This document shows, one piece after another, positions 62,795 to 64,000 of a stretch of DNA of 64,000 bases; the stretch's first letter is position 1, and the number at the start of each line of letters is the position of its first letter. A program made the translations under genes and the position numbers. The stretch comes from Oscheius tipulae. Taxonomy: Eukaryota; Nematoda; Chromadorea; Rhabditida; Rhabditidae. The stretch is taken from positions 5,022,001 to 5,086,000 of the forward strand of contig JASJZH010000004.1 of NCBI GenBank assembly GCA_037178975.1, read 5' to 3'. The notes under the pieces are model-generated. The model made no database searches, was not told where the DNA came from, and saw nothing but the letters and a program-made list of their open reading frames with translations.

Positions 62795-63838
62795 TCAAAT
62801 CCACTTGCGGCAATTGTCCTGATTGCAATTACATTTAGAAAAGCCTTTAGCTGAACATGGTTGATTGCGGTGGTAATCGAATTTAAAAAAGTTATTTTTT
62901 TCAATTAATGGTACTACTGTTAGGTCCTCGCCGGCAAAAATGTTTTGCGAAACGATGAAAACAATGCGAAAGTGCACCAACATACTATATCCGCGTATAT
63001 AGACCTGAAACTGTCGGTGATTTAAGAAATACCGCAATTGTTACCAAGTACATGAAGAGGTTTGGCTTGCAGGAATGACCAAGGAATCTCGTCTCGTTGC
63101 TTTTGTGTTGTGCAACTATGACGAATCTTCCACGGCACAGTTGGTAGCTTGTTTCGGTCCGTCCGTGGATTACTTTTCTGTACAGATCTAGAGCATAAAT
63201 GCGAACAGCATCGTTAAAAAGATAAACATCTTCAATGTATTCTCCAATTACTTGATCTTTCTTGATGCCTCGAAGTGTTCTCAAGCCATAGTTATGGTAC
63301 ATCTTGTCTTCAAAAACCATTAAAGGCGCAGGTCGAAGAGGCTGAAACACCTAATTCGATTTGTTCTAGACGTGATATGAAAGGACAAGGAAATACTCAT
63401 AGTTGGAAGCCACGATCGGCAGTTCTGCCATCCGCCTAAGCAAATACAGCTCCCTTCGCTACAGACCACCAGAGCAGGCCTAAGAAAATGAAGATTGGTT
63501 TTTCGGAAACTAACCAGTAGTATGCGTCAAAATCTGCTGGTATGATGACTTCCGACAACCACTTCAGAATTCGAAGGGATGTTCAGGTTTTGCAAGCCTC
63601 TTTGCGACCGTCGAAGACACACAAGTGAGGCTTCTTGACTTTGGCACGCTTGAGCTTGGAAGCAGCCGTGATCAGAAACGGTTGGCTGATGTACTGAAAC
63701 AAGGGTATTACAGGAAGGAGAAATACTAACCTCGAAGTTTGCTGGAGGTTCTTGTCCCGGGTACATCGACTCTAGATACAGCGGAGAAAGACCCTTGAAA
63801 TTCGTGCGACTATGCCAATCAAGTTCACATGTTTTTAT
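62795..63838 (-). pseudogene. SET-domain protein, SUV39/EHMT-like, apparently degenerate
   Basis: C-terminal part of a histone-lysine methyltransferase-like gene that continues beyond the window. Exon 63731-63838 ends EPPANFE; the next (about 63516-63693) starts YISQPFLITAA, then meets an in-frame TGA after DGRKEACKT, while the same frame continues sensibly (RILKWLSEVIIPADFDAYY). A Cys-rich pre-SET-like exon lies at about 63407-63480. The SET exons are 63045-63350 (YGLRTLRGIKKDQVIGEYIE, RGRFVIVAQHKSNETRFLGH) and 62795-63004, which ends with a post-SET CNCNQDNCRKWI. The cofactor motif NHSCxPN reads GHSCKPN, and the ELTYDY motif is interrupted (EDLTVVP... FKFDYH). The join into 63350 also does not keep frame. 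Either a decaying gene or a model I have mis-spliced. Confidence 0.6.
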
Positions 63839-64000
63839 CTGCAAGTATCGGATTAGCAAATTTTGTGAAGACGAGTTCCGGTTTGCCGTCGAACTTAAAG
63901 TTTACTCAAATAATGTTTTGTACAAAAGTTATGCGCGATGTTGACAGAATTAGGGAAAGTACCTTCCAGCAAAAGAGTATCTCCACTGCAACCAATGAGC

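Overview
The window reads as nuclear DNA of a small-genome animal, most likely a nematode. Nearly every gene is cut by very short GT-AG introns (mostly about 31-60 bases). Several start codons sit directly behind a TTTCAG-type 3' splice site with no upstream coding exon, as expected for spliced-leader trans-splicing. Same-strand genes are packed about 100-220 bases apart like operons. The p120-catenin gene carries fibronectin type III domains, as nematode JAC-1 does. The species cannot be named from the sequence. All exon models were spliced by eye and checked for reading phase.

0-13 kb is a dense housekeeping block. On the minus strand are CCT8 and the start of a COP9 signalosome subunit 4 gene. 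On the plus strand are an EED/MES-6 Polycomb gene, a 70-residue orphan and CKS1, all in operon-like spacing. A short URB1-like gene follows on the minus strand, then a complete 24-exon CYFIP/GEX-2 gene. 13-19 kb holds a ONECUT (CUT plus homeobox) gene and, facing it, a small basic protein of unknown role. 19.5-27.5 kb is a K-Cl cotransporter with at least three alternative first exons. A dynein LC8-type light chain converges on it and its tail overlaps the cotransporter poly(A) signal.

28-47 kb is looser. It holds a neuropeptide-type GPCR with a 2.5-kb first intron, a casein kinase 1/TTBK-type kinase, a MAP-kinase phosphatase (LIP-1/DUSP6 type), several unassigned exon-like stretches and a second peptide-type GPCR. 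A foldback (MITE-like) element follows, then about 5.5 kb with little I can call. 52.9-54.3 kb encodes a Nab2/ZC3H14-type zinc-finger protein with an unusual N-terminal domain. 56.6-62.2 kb is a p120/delta-catenin with FN3 domains, armadillo repeats and a PDZ-binding tail. The right edge holds a degenerate SET-domain (SUV39/EHMT-like) gene, probably decaying.

Several genes fall into known pathways: actin nucleation and adhesion (CYFIP, p120-catenin), proteostasis (CCT8, CSN4), chromatin (EED, SET), ERK signalling (LIP-1 type) and neuronal signalling (two GPCRs, KCC, ONECUT). I found no CRISPR array, intact tRNA or rRNA. The best leads for novelty are the CYFIP intron with a CG 3' end, the KCC alternative N-termini, the zinc-finger protein with its unassigned N-terminal domain, the orphan inside the EED-CKS operon, the two inverted copies of a hairpin repeat and the decaying SET gene.
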